Source: Azospirillum sp. TSO35-2 | GTDB taxonomy: Bacteria > Pseudomonadota > Alphaproteobacteria > Azospirillales > Azospirillaceae | Reading direction: 5' to 3' | Assembly (NCBI RefSeq): GCF_003116095.1 | Contig: NZ_LGRA01000021.1 | Location: 934,784 to 998,783, forward strand | DNA: 64,000 bases | Shown: positions 8,546 through 17,824 of the stretch, in pieces | How positions within the stretch are numbered: position 1 is the first letter of the stretch | How the letters are laid out: every line of letters begins with the position of its first letter | Made by a program: the position numbers and the translations under genes | The notes under the pieces: model-generated | The model's input: only the letters and a program-made list of their open reading frames with translations | What the model was told of the DNA's origin: nothing | Database searches by the model: none

Positions 8546-9907
8546 ATGTCGCAAGAGACGCATCCAAATCCGATGGCCGACCGGATGGGTCGGGTCGGGT
8601 CGACCGCCGTGGCGCAAACCGCATCGGGATGGGAAACCCGCGTCCGCTGGCGGCAGCTGGTCCTGGGCGTCGTCGCGATGATGGCGATCTCCAGCCCGCA
8701 ATATGTCTGGGCGCTGTTCGTCCAGCCGATGCTGAGCCGCTTCGACGTGTCCCTGTCGGCGCTTCAGGTGACCATCGCCCTGTTCAGCATCTTCCAGTGC
8801 GGCTTCGGCCCGATGCACGGCTATCTGGCCGAACGGTTCACGCCGCGCCAGTTCGCCACCGTCGGCGGCCTGTTCGTGGCGGCGAGCTGGATGTCGTCGG
8901 CCTCCGTGACCAGCCTGCCGGTGCTTTACATCACCTACGGCGTCTTCAGCGGCATCGGCACCGGCATGATCTACGTCGCCGTCGTCGAACTGATGACGCA
9001 ATGGTTCCCCGACCGCCGGGGCTTCGCCATCGGCATGGTCGCCGGCAGCTACGGCTTCGGCGCGATCGTCACCACCTTTCCGATCGACACCGCCATCAAG
9101 GCGATGGGGTATCAGAGCACGCTGCTGGTCTTCGGCGCGATCCTGGGAGGGATCTGCGTGCTGGCGGCGCAGGGGATGACCCGGCCGCCCGCGGGCTACA
9201 TGGCCGGTTTCCGGGCTGCGGCCGAGGCGAAGATGGCGGGACGGCGCAGCCACACCCCGCGGGAGATGCTGCGGACGCCGATCTTCTGGCTGCTGTTCGC
9301 GATGATGACGATGGTCGCGACCGGCGGCCTGATGGTCATCTCGCAGATCGGCGCGTTCGCCAAGGATTTCGGAATCACCAAGGATGTCATGGTGTTCGGC
9401 ATGGCCGCCCTGCCGCTGGCGCTGACGGTCGACCGCATCGCCAACGGGCTGACGCGGCCCTTCTTCGGCTGGGTGTCCGACCATCTGGGGCGTGAGAACA
9501 CCATGGTCGTCGCCTTCGCGCTGGAAGGCCTGTCGATCCTGCTGCTGCTGACGTTCGGCAATGATCCGCTGCTGTTCGTGCTGCTCACCGGCGTGGTGTT
9601 CTTCGGCTGGGGCGAGATCTACTCGCTGTTCCCGTCGCTGCTCGGCGACCTGTTCGGTCCGCGGCACGCCGCGAACAATTTCGGCTTCCTGCTGATCGCG
9701 ACGGCGGTGGGGTCCATCCTGGGCGGGCCGCTGGCGGCGGTGATCTACGAGCAGACCCAGTCCTGGCCGCTGGTCTTCACCCTGGTCAGCGTCCTTGACT
9801 TCTGCACCGCCGGGCTGGCCCTGTGCGTTCTGAAACCGATGCGCCGCGGCTGGCTCCTCCGGCAGGACGCCGCCCCGGCGGCGGCCGGCGCGACCGTCCG
9901 GCGCTGA
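8546..9907 (+). CDS. MFS transporter, oxalate/formate antiporter (OFA)-like
   Basis: A 453-residue 12-TM carrier. It begins with a ~35-residue cytoplasmic tail, then TM1 (LVLGVVAMMAISSPQYVWAL), the inter-helix motif GYLAERFTPRQF, and a central loop at about 215-235 (MAGRRSHTPREML) before the second half. SPQYVWALFVQPM and DRIANGLTRPFFGWVSDHLG are typical of the OFA family of organic-anion exchangers. It presumably imports the aromatic or organic-acid substrate of the cluster. RBS AAGGAGGAACGCC. Codirectional with its neighbours, 91 bp after the ligase. Confidence 0.88.
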   Translation: MSQETHPNPMADRMGRVGSTAVAQTASGWETRVRWRQLVLGVVAMMAISSPQYVWALFVQPMLSRFDVSLSALQVTIALFSIFQCGFGPMHGYLAERFTPRQFATVGGLFVAASWMSSASVTSLPVLYITYGVFSGIGTGMIYVAVVELMTQWFPDRRGFAIGMVAGSYGFGAIVTTFPIDTAIKAMGYQSTLLVFGAILGGICVLAAQGMTRPPAGYMAGFRAAAEAKMAGRRSHTPREMLRTPIFWLLFAMMTMVATGGLMVISQIGAFAKDFGITKDVMVFGMAALPLALTVDRIANGLTRPFFGWVSDHLGRENTMVVAFALEGLSILLLLTFGNDPLLFVLLTGVVFFGWGEIYSLFPSLLGDLFGPRHAANNFGFLLIATAVGSILGGPLAAVIYEQTQSWPLVFTLVSVLDFCTAGLALCVLKPMRRGWLLRQDAAPAAAGATVRR

Positions 9908-10001
9908 CCCCCTGCCCGTCCGCGGGGCCGGACTGCGAAACCCGGCCCTGCGGCACCATCTCGGACGAGACCGCAAGACCACACGGGAGGATCACAGCAT
10001 C

Positions 10002-10547
10002 ATGAACGTCCTGGGAATTTCCGGAAGTCTGCGGCAGGGGTCCTACAACACGGCGCTGTTGCGCGCGGCGACGGAGTTGGCGCCCGATGGCATGACCATC
10101 GAGGAGTTCGACCTCTCGCCGATCCCGTTCTACAACGACGATGTGCGGCTCCAAGGCTTTCCGCCGAGCGTCGAGGACCTCCGCACGAAAATCCGGCGGG
10201 CCGATGCGCTCCTGTTCGTCACGCCCGAATACAACCGGTCCATCCCGGGGGTGCTCAAGAACGCCGTGGACTGGGCTTCGCGGGCGCCCAACCAGCCCTT
10301 CGACGACAAGCCGGTCGCCATCATGGGGGCGAGCCAGAGCATCCTCGGAACCGCGTTCGCCAACCATCACCTGCGCCAGATCCTGGTCTACCTGAACGCC
10401 CAGATGCTGAACGGACCCGAGGTCCTGGTCGGTGGCGCCGCCGCCAGATTCGACGAGCGGGGACGCCTGACCGACGAGGCCACGCGCAACGTCGTCGCCG
10501 GCCATCTGTCGGGCCTGAAACGGCTGGCCCTGCGGCTGAAAGGTTGA
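10002..10547 (+). CDS. NAD(P)H-dependent FMN reductase
   Basis: A 181-residue flavodoxin-like protein of the ChrR/SsuE-type FMN-reductase family. It has the FMN phosphate loop GISGSLRQGSYN (residues 4-15) and the flavin-binding block TPEYNRSIPGVLKNAVDW, plus GASQSILGTAF. It reduces FMN or quinones with NAD(P)H. In resorcinol and hydroxyquinol clusters such reductases supply reduced flavin to a two-component monooxygenase. No monooxygenase component is in this window, so here it may instead keep hydroxyquinol, which autoxidises readily, in the reduced state. RBS GGGAGGATC. It lies just upstream of maleylacetate reductase. Confidence 0.88.
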   Translation: MNVLGISGSLRQGSYNTALLRAATELAPDGMTIEEFDLSPIPFYNDDVRLQGFPPSVEDLRTKIRRADALLFVTPEYNRSIPGVLKNAVDWASRAPNQPFDDKPVAIMGASQSILGTAFANHHLRQILVYLNAQMLNGPEVLVGGAAARFDERGRLTDEATRNVVAGHLSGLKRLALRLKG

Positions 10548-10613
10548 GAGCGTGCCGGGGAAGGCCGCAGCGACGGGACGGCGTGACGAAACCAGCCTCT
10601 TGAGGACCATGAC

Positions 10614-11690
10614 ATGATCCCGTTCGTCTACACCGGCTCGCCGATGCACGTCGTCTTCGGGTCCGGGACGATAACCCGCCTGGGGTCGGAACTGGAGCGT
10701 CTCGGCTGCCGGCGGGCCCTTCTGCTGACCGGCCGCCGCGACCGCGCGGCCGCCGAGGCCGCCGCGGTCGGCCGGATCGCCGGCGTGTTCGAGGATGCGG
10801 CCATGCACACGCCGGTGGATGTGACGGAGCGCGCGCTGGCGGTCTTGCAGGATCTGCGGGCCGACTGCACGGTCGCCATCGGCGGAGGATCGGCGATCGG
10901 GCTGGGGAAAGCCATCGCGCTGCGGACCGACCTTCCGCAGGTCGTCGTCCCGACCACCTACGCCGGGTCGGAGATGACGCCGATCCTCGGCCAGACGGAG
11001 AAGGGGCACAAGACGACGCAGCGCAGCGCGAAGGTCCTTCCCGAAACGGTGATCTACGACGTGGACCTGACGCTGTCCCTGCCGCCGGCGCTGTCGGTGA
11101 CCTCGGGCATGAACGCGATGGCCCATGCGGTGGAGGCGCTGTACGCCCAGGCCAGCAACCCGGTGACGTCGCTGATGGCCGAAGAGGCCATCCGCGCGCT
11201 CGGCCGGGCGTTGCCCCGCATCGTCGCGGCGCCGACCGACCGCGGGGCCCGCTCGGACGCGCTCTACGGTGCCTGGCTGTGCGGCATCTGCCTCGGCACG
11301 GTCGGCATGGCCCTGCACCACAAGCTGTGCCATGCTCTCGGAGGCACCTTCGGCCTGCCGCACGCGCAGACCCATTCGGTCGTCCTGCCTCATGTGATCG
11401 CTTACAACGCACCGGCGGCCCCCGACGCCATGGCCCGCGTCGCGACCGCGCTCGGAACGCGGGATGCGGCGCGGGGCCTGTTTGATCTGGCCGCAAGGCT
11501 GGGCGCACCGTCCGCGCTGAAGGACCTGGGCATGCCGGAGGACGGCATCGATGAGATCGCCGCGTTGTCCGTGAGGGACCCCTATTGGAACCCGCGCCCC
11601 TTCGACCGCGGGGCGATCCGGAACCTCCTCCGCCGGGCCTGGGCGGGTTTGCCGCCCGACCGGCTGGAAGAGCCATCTCCGGCTCGGTAA
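10614..11690 (+). CDS. Maleylacetate reductase
   Basis: A 358-residue iron-type alcohol dehydrogenase family member: GGGSAIG at 90-96 (nucleotide binding), PTTYAGSEMTPI, GMNAMAHAVEALYA, LHHKLCHALGGTFGLPHAQTH. The combination FVYTGSPMHVVFG at the N-terminus and GSEMTPI is diagnostic of maleylacetate reductases. It reduces maleylacetate to 3-oxoadipate with NAD(P)H, completing the lower hydroxyquinol pathway begun by the dioxygenase at 5032. It is the last gene of the operon; a hairpin begins directly after the stop. Confidence 0.93.
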   Translation: MIPFVYTGSPMHVVFGSGTITRLGSELERLGCRRALLLTGRRDRAAAEAAAVGRIAGVFEDAAMHTPVDVTERALAVLQDLRADCTVAIGGGSAIGLGKAIALRTDLPQVVVPTTYAGSEMTPILGQTEKGHKTTQRSAKVLPETVIYDVDLTLSLPPALSVTSGMNAMAHAVEALYAQASNPVTSLMAEEAIRALGRALPRIVAAPTDRGARSDALYGAWLCGICLGTVGMALHHKLCHALGGTFGLPHAQTHSVVLPHVIAYNAPAAPDAMARVATALGTRDAARGLFDLAARLGAPSALKDLGMPEDGIDEIAALSVRDPYWNPRPFDRGAIRNLLRRAWAGLPPDRLEEPSPAR

Positions 11691-11713
11691 CCGCGGATCA
11701 GTCGTCCGCGGTC
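11691..11713. terminator. Bidirectional terminator hairpin
   Basis: Perfect stem ACCGCGGA / TCCGCGGT with a 7-nt loop, immediately after the maleylacetate reductase stop and reaching into the last codons of the convergent AraC gene. Confidence 0.55.
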
Positions 11714-12597
11714 GCGGCCATCCACCGGCGCCGGATCATCGCGGCATCCCGGGCCGGCGGCGAACCGAAGAAGCGGATGTACTCCCGGCTGAACTGGGAC
11801 GGGCTGCCGTAGCCGACCTCGAACGCGGTCGCGGAGGCGCTTCGGCCATTGGCGATCAGGACGCTGCGGGCGTGAAGCAGACGGATGCGCTTTTGGAACT
11901 GGAGCGGACTCATGGCGGTCACGGCCTTGAAATGCCGATGGAACGCCGACACGCTCAAGGCCGCCATGTCGGCGAGCCTGTCGACGCGCATCGGCTCGGC
12001 AAAGTGGGTCCTGATCCACTGGATGGCGAGGCGCACGCGCGCCAGCGCCGTGTCCGGGAGGGCGATGTCCCGCAGCAGCCAGCCGTGCGGCCCCTGCAGG
12101 ACGCGGTACAGGATTTCCCGCTCATAGGCCGGGGCGAGCACCGCGATATCGGCGGGGTGATCCATCAGCCGGAGCATGCGCACCCAGGCGTCGAGCAACT
12201 CGGGCGTGACGGACGCCACCGAGAAGCCGCTCGACTGCTCGCCGAGCGGCGACGGAGCCGGGGCGTCGGCCAGCATCGCCGCGATGACATCGGGGGCCAG
12301 CGTCAGGCTGACGGCGAGATAGGGCCGTCCGGGTCCACCCTGATGGACCCGGCCGATCGCCGGCAGGTGGGTGGACATGACGAAATAGTCGGCCGGCGTG
12401 TAGTGAAGCACGCGGTCGCCGATCGTCATGGTCTTGCCGCCCTGCAGAATCAGGTTGACCATGGGATCGTAAACCGCGGCAAGCATATGCTCGGGAATGT
12501 CTCCCTGCGCCATCGCCACGCGGGGGATGCCGGTTTCGGTCCGCCGGTTTTCGGCACGGGAAGCGAGATGTCGCAGTTCGGCAAGCTGGGTTTCCAT
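11698..12597 (-). CDS. AraC-family regulator with AraC_N cupin domain
   Basis: A 299-residue regulator. The N-terminal half (15-165) is the AraC_N ligand/cupin domain typical of the YqhC-like group (AVYDPMVNLILQGGKTMTIGD, YFVMSTHLPAIG). The C-terminal AraC HTH has two helix-turn-helix units (MRVDRLADMAALSVSAFHRHFK and SATAFEVGYGSPSQFSREY). The start is the ATG of METQLAELRHLAS; the frame is open upstream without conserved sequence. YqhC-type regulators often sense aldehydes and control neighbouring reductases, and the divergent SDR gene at 12733 fits that pattern. The 135-bp gap between them should hold the shared promoter. Confidence 0.88.
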   Translation of the reverse strand: METQLAELRHLASRAENRRTETGIPRVAMAQGDIPEHMLAAVYDPMVNLILQGGKTMTIGDRVLHYTPADYFVMSTHLPAIGRVHQGGPGRPYLAVSLTLAPDVIAAMLADAPAPSPLGEQSSGFSVASVTPELLDAWVRMLRLMDHPADIAVLAPAYEREILYRVLQGPHGWLLRDIALPDTALARVRLAIQWIRTHFAEPMRVDRLADMAALSVSAFHRHFKAVTAMSPLQFQKRIRLLHARSVLIANGRSASATAFEVGYGSPSQFSREYIRFFGSPPARDAAMIRRRWMAATADD

Positions 12598-12732
12598 CGC
12601 TCCATGATGTCCGGTGCCGCCGCCGGCAGCCAGCCCGAAAGCAGGAATAGGCAAGAACCCGGGAGGAACCGCTCTGTCCGCCGTGACGCCCGGCTGATAG
12701 GGAATCGCCATCAGCACGACAGGGGGACACAC

Positions 12733-13476
12733 GTGAAGATCACGGTCATCACAGGCGGCAGCCGCGGCATCGGCCGAAGCGCGGCGTTGCACTGCGCCCG
12801 CCGCGGCATGGGCGTCATCATCACCCACAACACCCACCCGGCCGGCGCGGACGAGGTGGTCCGCGGGATCCGGGCGGAGGGCGGCACGGCGGTGAGCCTG
12901 AAGCTCGACGTGAGCGACATCGCCTCCTTCCCGGCGTTCCGAACCGGGGTGGAGCAGGCGCTGCGGTCGATGTCGGATCGGACCAGTTTCGACTGTCTCG
13001 TCAACAACGCGGGCCATGGGCTGTTCAACCCGATCGAAACGGTGACGGAGGAACAGTTCGACGGTCTGCTGAACGTCCATCTGAAAGGACCGTTCTTCCT
13101 GACCCAGACGCTGCTGCCGCTGCTCGCGGACGGCGGCCACATCGTCAACCTGACCAGTGCGACGACGCGCGTCGCCACGGCGGGCGTCGCCCCCTATGCC
13201 GCGTTCAAGGGCGGGCTGGAGGTGCTGACCCGGTATATGGCCAAGGAGTTCGGCGGCCGGGGCATCCGTGCCAACGCGGTGTCGCCCGGCGCGATCCGCA
13301 CCGACCTGGGCGGCGGGCTGAGCGACGAATTCGCGGCGCTGCTCGGCTCGCAGACCGCGCTCGGCCGTGTCGGCGAACCGGACGACGTCGGGCGGGTGAT
13401 CGCCAGCCTGCTGTCCGACGACAACGCCTGGGTCAACGCGCAATCCATCGAAGTCACCGGCGGCTACATCGTCTAG
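12733..13476 (+). CDS. SDR-family oxidoreductase
   Basis: A 247-residue classical short-chain dehydrogenase starting at GTG. Cofactor motif TGGSRGIG (7-14), NNAG (91-94), catalytic S142, Y155 and K159 (YAAFK), and the C-terminal NAQSIEVTGGYIV. Intact active site; N-terminal THN after the second strand suggests NADP(H) preference, which is inference. The GTG is preceded by AGGGGG. Divergent from an AraC/YqhC-type regulator, so probably induced by its ligand, perhaps an aldehyde. A hairpin 30 bp after the stop ends the unit. Confidence 0.9.
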   Translation: MKITVITGGSRGIGRSAALHCARRGMGVIITHNTHPAGADEVVRGIRAEGGTAVSLKLDVSDIASFPAFRTGVEQALRSMSDRTSFDCLVNNAGHGLFNPIETVTEEQFDGLLNVHLKGPFFLTQTLLPLLADGGHIVNLTSATTRVATAGVAPYAAFKGGLEVLTRYMAKEFGGRGIRANAVSPGAIRTDLGGGLSDEFAALLGSQTALGRVGEPDDVGRVIASLLSDDNAWVNAQSIEVTGGYIV

Positions 13477-13505
13477 CGGCGGCAGCCGGTTTCCAGGCAC
13501 AGGAA

Positions 13506-13529
13506 CCGGCCGTCCGGAAGAACGGCCGG
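13506..13529 (+). terminator. Terminator hairpin after the SDR gene
   Basis: Perfect stem CCGGCCGT / ACGGCCGG with an 8-nt loop, 30 bp downstream of the SDR stop. Confidence 0.5.
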
Positions 13530-13634
13530 GCTTGGGTTCCGATCGTCAGGCTGGCGACGCCGGCCGCGGTGAGGAACGCCTTCATGGATAGCACCCCTCG
13601 CCGACCGGCCGGCGTCATTATCCCCATCGGGGTG

Positions 13635-13961
13635 TCAGGGCTCCTTGGGGAGCGCCATTTTGGGAGCGCCGTCCAGTTCCGCAAGGCTCAGGCCGGCGGG
13701 CAGACGCAGCAGACCGCGGGCGACGTTGAGGTACTGCTGGGCCTGGGCGGTGCGGCCCTGGTGCGCCAGGGAACGGGCCATGACGAGGTACTGCCCGGTC
13801 TGCAGCATTTCCTCGCGGCCGAACACGCCGGTGTTCCAGGCCTGCAGAGCGCTCTCGGTTTCGGCAAACTGACTGTCCAGCGAGTTCTCGGCCGCAGCCG
13901 AGCCGGCGGCGAGCAGCAGGACGGAGAACAGGGCGGCGGTGACGCTGTGGTTGGTCGTCAT
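13635..13961 (-). CDS. Small exported helical protein (108 aa), unknown function
   Basis: A 108-residue protein with an N-terminal signal peptide (MTTNHSVTAALFSVLLLAAGS, cleavage likely near AAA-EN at residue 24). The mature part is alpha-helical and TPR-like: QYLVMARSLAHQGRTAQAQQYLNVARGLL resembles a single tetratricopeptide unit. AAGGAT lies upstream of the ATG. It is flanked by a terminator on one side and a 530-bp intergenic region on the other. No family recognised. Confidence 0.6.
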   Translation of the reverse strand: MTTNHSVTAALFSVLLLAAGSAAAENSLDSQFAETESALQAWNTGVFGREEMLQTGQYLVMARSLAHQGRTAQAQQYLNVARGLLRLPAGLSLAELDGAPKMALPKEP

Positions 13962-14491
13962 GATGGGTATCCTTGGTCGGAGGCGGGCTGTGGCCTCAAC
14001 GCGTTCGAGCCGGAGCCCTGGGGTTATGGAGTGTTGATGCGCAGGCCGTTGCAGTGGATGGGCTTTGAGCCGCTGCCCACCGGCCCGATGAACTGATGAT
14101 CCGCGCAAATCGTCCGCGATGGTTGTTAATCGGCGTGAGCGTCCATCAACCGTTGTTCTCCGTCGTCTCGGTCGTTGTAAGAATCGGCGGTCCCGTTCAC
14201 CTGTTTTACGGCGCGCTGTTGTATGGCTGTTCTTGACGGGGGAGATGCCGCCATCCTTGGAGTCCCCTCGGGACGCGGGTGCTTCGCCGGCGCCCGGAGC
14301 CCTCCGGATGCCGCAGGCGGCCTTACGGACATTCACGATGCTTAACTCGCGGCACCGGCCCGGTTCATGCGACACGGGAACGGACGCACAAGGTCGCGAC
14401 GATGCCCGCCGCCATTCAGAGGATGCGAGGACAACGGGCGGCAATGGCCCCGGTTTCCGTGGGGCGAACCAAGTGGACAGGAGTTTACGCC
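13962..14491. other. 530-bp intergenic region
   Basis: Divergent promoter region for the small exported protein (minus) and the SnoaL-like gene (plus). Open frames exist on both strands but encode Arg/Pro-rich shadow sequences with no RBS. The one clear element is the phased repeat at 14125-14149. Nothing else recognised. Confidence 0.5.
14125..14149 (+). promoter_or_regulatory. Phased direct repeat, site C (candidate STAND-regulator operator)
   Basis: GTTAA-N5-GTGAG-N5-ATCAA on the plus strand. The first two elements match the motif found at 17825, 24874 and 29972 with identical 10-bp phasing; the third is degenerate. It lies 343 bp upstream of the SnoaL-like start and 164 bp upstream of the small exported protein. 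Confidence 0.4.
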
Positions 14492-14839
14492 ATGCCGATG
14501 CCGGCCGACCGCCTGCGCAGAACCGCGGACGCGCTGATCGCCGCACTCAACGCCTTCGACACCGAGGCGGTGCAATCCCTTTTCACGCCCGATGCGGTGA
14601 TCGATGATCCGTCCACCGGTCATCGCTTCGAAGGCCATCCGGGCGTTGCCGACTATGTCGAACGCTATTTCGCCGGCTATCACACGGTGACCCGCGTTCT
14701 GTCGATCGAACGGCCCGGTGATGGGCGGGCACGGGTGCGGGTCGATTTCACCGGCGATTTCGGCCATGAGATCGGCGTGCTCGACATACGCGCCAATGAA
14801 GAGGGGCTGATCCTGCGCATCGATGCCGACCTGGAATGA
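14492..14839 (+). CDS. SnoaL-like/nuclear transport factor 2-fold protein
   Basis: A 115-residue SnoaL-like protein: ADALIAALNAFDTEAVQSLFTPDAVIDDP at the N-terminus is the usual helix plus 'acid/asp' strand of the fold, followed by GHPGVADYVERYFAGY and a beta-sheet ending in LIDADLE-like sequence. Members are small isomerases/hydrolases or ligand-binding proteins; substrate not predictable. RBS ACAGGAG 8 bp before the ATG. It converges on the STAND regulator, whose stop is 17 bp away. Confidence 0.75.
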   Translation: MPMPADRLRRTADALIAALNAFDTEAVQSLFTPDAVIDDPSTGHRFEGHPGVADYVERYFAGYHTVTRVLSIERPGDGRARVRVDFTGDFGHEIGVLDIRANEEGLILRIDADLE

Positions 14840-14856
14840 CAGGCCGCCGCTGCGGT

Positions 14857-17781
14857 TCACTCGCCGCCGTCGGCAGCCGCGAGTTCGGCGAGCAGGGTTT
14901 GCGCGGCCTCGAGATCCGCGCTCGTGAAGCCCTCGGTGAACCGGGCGTGGGTTTCCGCCAGGGCGTCACGCGCCCCGCGCGCGCCGTCGCCCCCCCTGCA
15001 CAGCCGGGCAAGGCTCGTGCACGCGCGCAGACGCCATGACAGCGCCCCCTGCCGATCGGCGACGCTGATGGCCTCGCGGAAGCTGGCCTCGGCACCGGTG
15101 ACGTCGCCCAGGCGGAGTTGGACCTCCCCACGGATGCGCAGCAGCTCCGGAAGCTCGAAGGAGCCGCCATGGAGCAGAACCCGCGCCAGGGTCTCGTCGA
15201 TCACCGCGTGCGCGTCGGCGACGAGCCCGCGCGTCGCGAGCGCCATGGCGAGCGACCCGCCGAAGCCCGACGTGTAAAGCTCGTAATGATCCGCCCTGAG
15301 CGCCGCGACGGCGGTCTGGAGGAGCCCGATGCCGCCGTCGAGCTGGCCAGCCTGGATCAGCCTCTCGCCCCGCATGGCGAGGCCCACCGCTTCGTACGGT
15401 TTGAGGGAATGGCTGGCGGCGCTGGCGATCAGGCGCTCCCCGAGCGCTTCGAACATGTCCCAGTCGCCGACCCACTGGAAGACCGAGGCTCCCCAGATCA
15501 GGCCGATGCAATAGGTCACCAGATCCGCGGTGGCGGTTTGCGTCGCGAGCGGTTTCGCCGCCGCGACCGCCTGGTCCGGGTATCCCTGGAGCCAGAGATT
15601 CCGGGCCAGCGCGATGGAGGGATTGCGGTGGAAGGCGAAATGGCCGGGGACGACGCGCCGGAACTCCGCCAGATGCAGCACGGCTTCCAGATGCGCACGC
15701 GCAGCCGGCAGGTCGCCGGTGAGATGATGCGACACGCCGAGCAGGTTGTGGGCCGCCGCGACGCCCGCCGGATGCCCGATCCGCGCGGCGAGCGTCTCCA
15801 TGCGCCGTGCGACCGGCTCGAGCAGGGAAAGCTCCCCGCGCCGCCGGTAGTACATGTGCAGGCGGCTCAGCAGACGGAATTGACCGGGACGGTCGCCAAG
15901 CCGCTCGGCGATCTCCAGCGCGCGCTCCAGGGCGGCCCGGGTCCGGTCGCCGTTGCCGTCGGTGAACATCAGGGCGTGCCCGAGCGCCGCCTGCAGCTGC
16001 AGTTCGGTTTCGGTGTCGCGGTTGGCGTCGTCGATCACCGACAGCGCCGCCTCGCTCCAGCGCCGGCACTCGTTCAGCAGCGACAGCCCGGCGAACAGGG
16101 TGACCGCCGCGGCGGCAAGGCTTGCGGCCAGCGCGGCCTCGCCTTGAGCGGCGAAGCTCCACCGGAGCGCGGCATGAACGTCTCCCAGGATGCTCGGCGC
16201 GTCCTTCGAGGCGCCCAGGCCGCCACCGCTCGACGCGGCCGCGATGTCCCGCAGAGCATCGCGGACATAGGCCGCGTGGCGCTTGGCGATGCCGTTCAGT
16301 TCCCCGCTCTCGGCCAGCTTCCCGTTGGCATAGGCCCGCGTGGTGTCGAGCAGGCGGTATTGCGACGCCGCGGCCTGTTGCCCGACCGAAACGAGCGACT
16401 TGGCGACCAGCCCCTCCAGCGCCTCGACGACCAGCACATCCTCGAGACGGTCGTCGGGCGCAACGGACTGCACGGCCGAGAGCGGGAAGGGACCCACGAA
16501 GATGGAGAGCCGGCGCAGGACGGTCCGCTCGACCTCGCTGATCAGGTCATAGCTCCAGTCGAGCGCCGCATTGAGGGTCTGGTGGCGCGGCAGCGCCGTG
16601 CGGCGGCCCTGCCAGAGAAGCCGCAGCCGGCCGTCGAGCAGCGCCGCCGTCTCGTGCAGGCCATGGGCGGCCACCCGGCTGGCGACCAGCTCGATGGCCA
16701 GCGCGATGCCGTCGAGCTTCCGGCAGACCTCGGTCACGGTCGCCGCATCGGCGTCGGTGAGTTCAGCGCCATAGCCGCCGGCGGCGGCGCGGTCGGCAAA
16801 GAGGTGGGCGGCGGCAAAGTTCAGAACCTGCCCGATGGAAAGGGCGCCGCTGTCGGGCGGCCGGTCCAGCGGCGGCAACTCGACGACATGCTCGCCCTCC
16901 ACCCGCAGCCGCTCGCGGCTGGTCGCCAGCAGCGCCACCCCGGGCGCTTCCTGGTGGATCCGCTCCGCCAGGGTGGCCGCAGCGCCGACCACATGCTCGC
17001 AACTGTCCAGCACGATGAGCGCCCGACGACCGTGAAGGAAGTCGATGATGGCCGGAACCGGGTCCACGGCCTGCGGCATCACGCCGAGGACCGAAGCCAG
17101 GGCGTCGACGACCAGCGCCGGATCGGCGAGCGGGGCGAGGTCGAGGAAATATACGGCGCCATCGACCGCATCCAGATGGGCATGCGCCACCGCGACGGCG
17201 ACCGTCGTCTTGCCGATGCCGCCAGGCCCGTGGATGGTGAGAAAGCGTTTCCGGGCCAGAAGATCACCGATGCGGCGGACGGTCTCGTCCCGTCCGATCA
17301 TTCGGGTCAGCCGGTGCGGAAGGCCCTGGACCGGGCGCACGACCTCCAGGGGAGGCGCGGCGGCGGGGGGAGCCGCATCGAACGGGATCGCGGGAGCCAC
17401 CAGGCAATAGCCGCGGCCCGGCACGTTCGCGATGTAGCGGGCGCCGGACTGCCCGTCGCCCAAGGCCTTGCGCAGGCCCGCGATGTGGAACCTGAGGCTG
17501 CTCTCGTCGACGATCAGGTTGGGCCAGGCGCGGGCGATCAGCTCGTCTTTCCCGACGACGTCGCCGGACTTCTCGACAAGGGCGGCCAGCAGATCGAACG
17601 CCCGGCTGCCGACGGGCACGACGACGCCGTCCCTCTCAAGCAAGCGCTCGGCCGGGAAAATGCGGAACGGCCCGAACGACACACCATTCCGGGGTTCACG
17701 TGCGTTGCTGCTCAACTGGAACTCAAATCGTGGGACAGCGTGCAGGAAGAAGCCGGCATAGACACAGCATCGTATGGCCAA
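14857..17781 (-). CDS. STAND-type regulator 1: PhoB-like winged helix, NTPase, helical repeats
   Basis: A 974-residue regulator. Residues 34-130 form an OmpR/PhoB-type winged helix (FGPFRIFPAERLLERDG, LIARAWPNLIVDESSLRFHIAGLRKALGD, GRGYCLVAP). Residues 160-480 form an AAA/NB-ARC-like NTPase with Walker A GPGGIGKTT (185-193) and a Walker-B-like ALIVLDSCEH. The rest is TPR-like helical repeats (AHNLLGVSHHLTGDLPAARAHLEAVL). This is the MalT/AfsR type of signal-transduction ATPase: the repeats sense, the NTPase switches, the winged helix binds DNA. The chosen TTG at 17781 has GGGAGG just upstream; GTG at 17682 is a shorter alternative that starts right at the conserved domain. It is paralogous to 21917-24781 along its whole length. 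Confidence 0.85.
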   Translation of the reverse strand: MAIRCCVYAGFFLHAVPRFEFQLSSNAREPRNGVSFGPFRIFPAERLLERDGVVVPVGSRAFDLLAALVEKSGDVVGKDELIARAWPNLIVDESSLRFHIAGLRKALGDGQSGARYIANVPGRGYCLVAPAIPFDAAPPAAAPPLEVVRPVQGLPHRLTRMIGRDETVRRIGDLLARKRFLTIHGPGGIGKTTVAVAVAHAHLDAVDGAVYFLDLAPLADPALVVDALASVLGVMPQAVDPVPAIIDFLHGRRALIVLDSCEHVVGAAATLAERIHQEAPGVALLATSRERLRVEGEHVVELPPLDRPPDSGALSIGQVLNFAAAHLFADRAAAGGYGAELTDADAATVTEVCRKLDGIALAIELVASRVAAHGLHETAALLDGRLRLLWQGRRTALPRHQTLNAALDWSYDLISEVERTVLRRLSIFVGPFPLSAVQSVAPDDRLEDVLVVEALEGLVAKSLVSVGQQAAASQYRLLDTTRAYANGKLAESGELNGIAKRHAAYVRDALRDIAAASSGGGLGASKDAPSILGDVHAALRWSFAAQGEAALAASLAAAAVTLFAGLSLLNECRRWSEAALSVIDDANRDTETELQLQAALGHALMFTDGNGDRTRAALERALEIAERLGDRPGQFRLLSRLHMYYRRRGELSLLEPVARRMETLAARIGHPAGVAAAHNLLGVSHHLTGDLPAARAHLEAVLHLAEFRRVVPGHFAFHRNPSIALARNLWLQGYPDQAVAAAKPLATQTATADLVTYCIGLIWGASVFQWVGDWDMFEALGERLIASAASHSLKPYEAVGLAMRGERLIQAGQLDGGIGLLQTAVAALRADHYELYTSGFGGSLAMALATRGLVADAHAVIDETLARVLLHGGSFELPELLRIRGEVQLRLGDVTGAEASFREAISVADRQGALSWRLRACTSLARLCRGGDGARGARDALAETHARFTEGFTSADLEAAQTLLAELAAADGGE

Positions 17782-17824
17782 GTTTCCTCCCGGTGGCGAA
17801 TCGGCTTTTTGTCATAGGCCCACG

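Noticed and set aside
13454..13585. Minus-strand 43-codon frame MKAFLTAAGVASLTIG... after the SDR gene
   Set aside because: It looks slightly like a signal peptide, but it runs through the terminator hairpin and into the SDR 3' end, ends in an Arg/Ala-rich shadow, and has no family.
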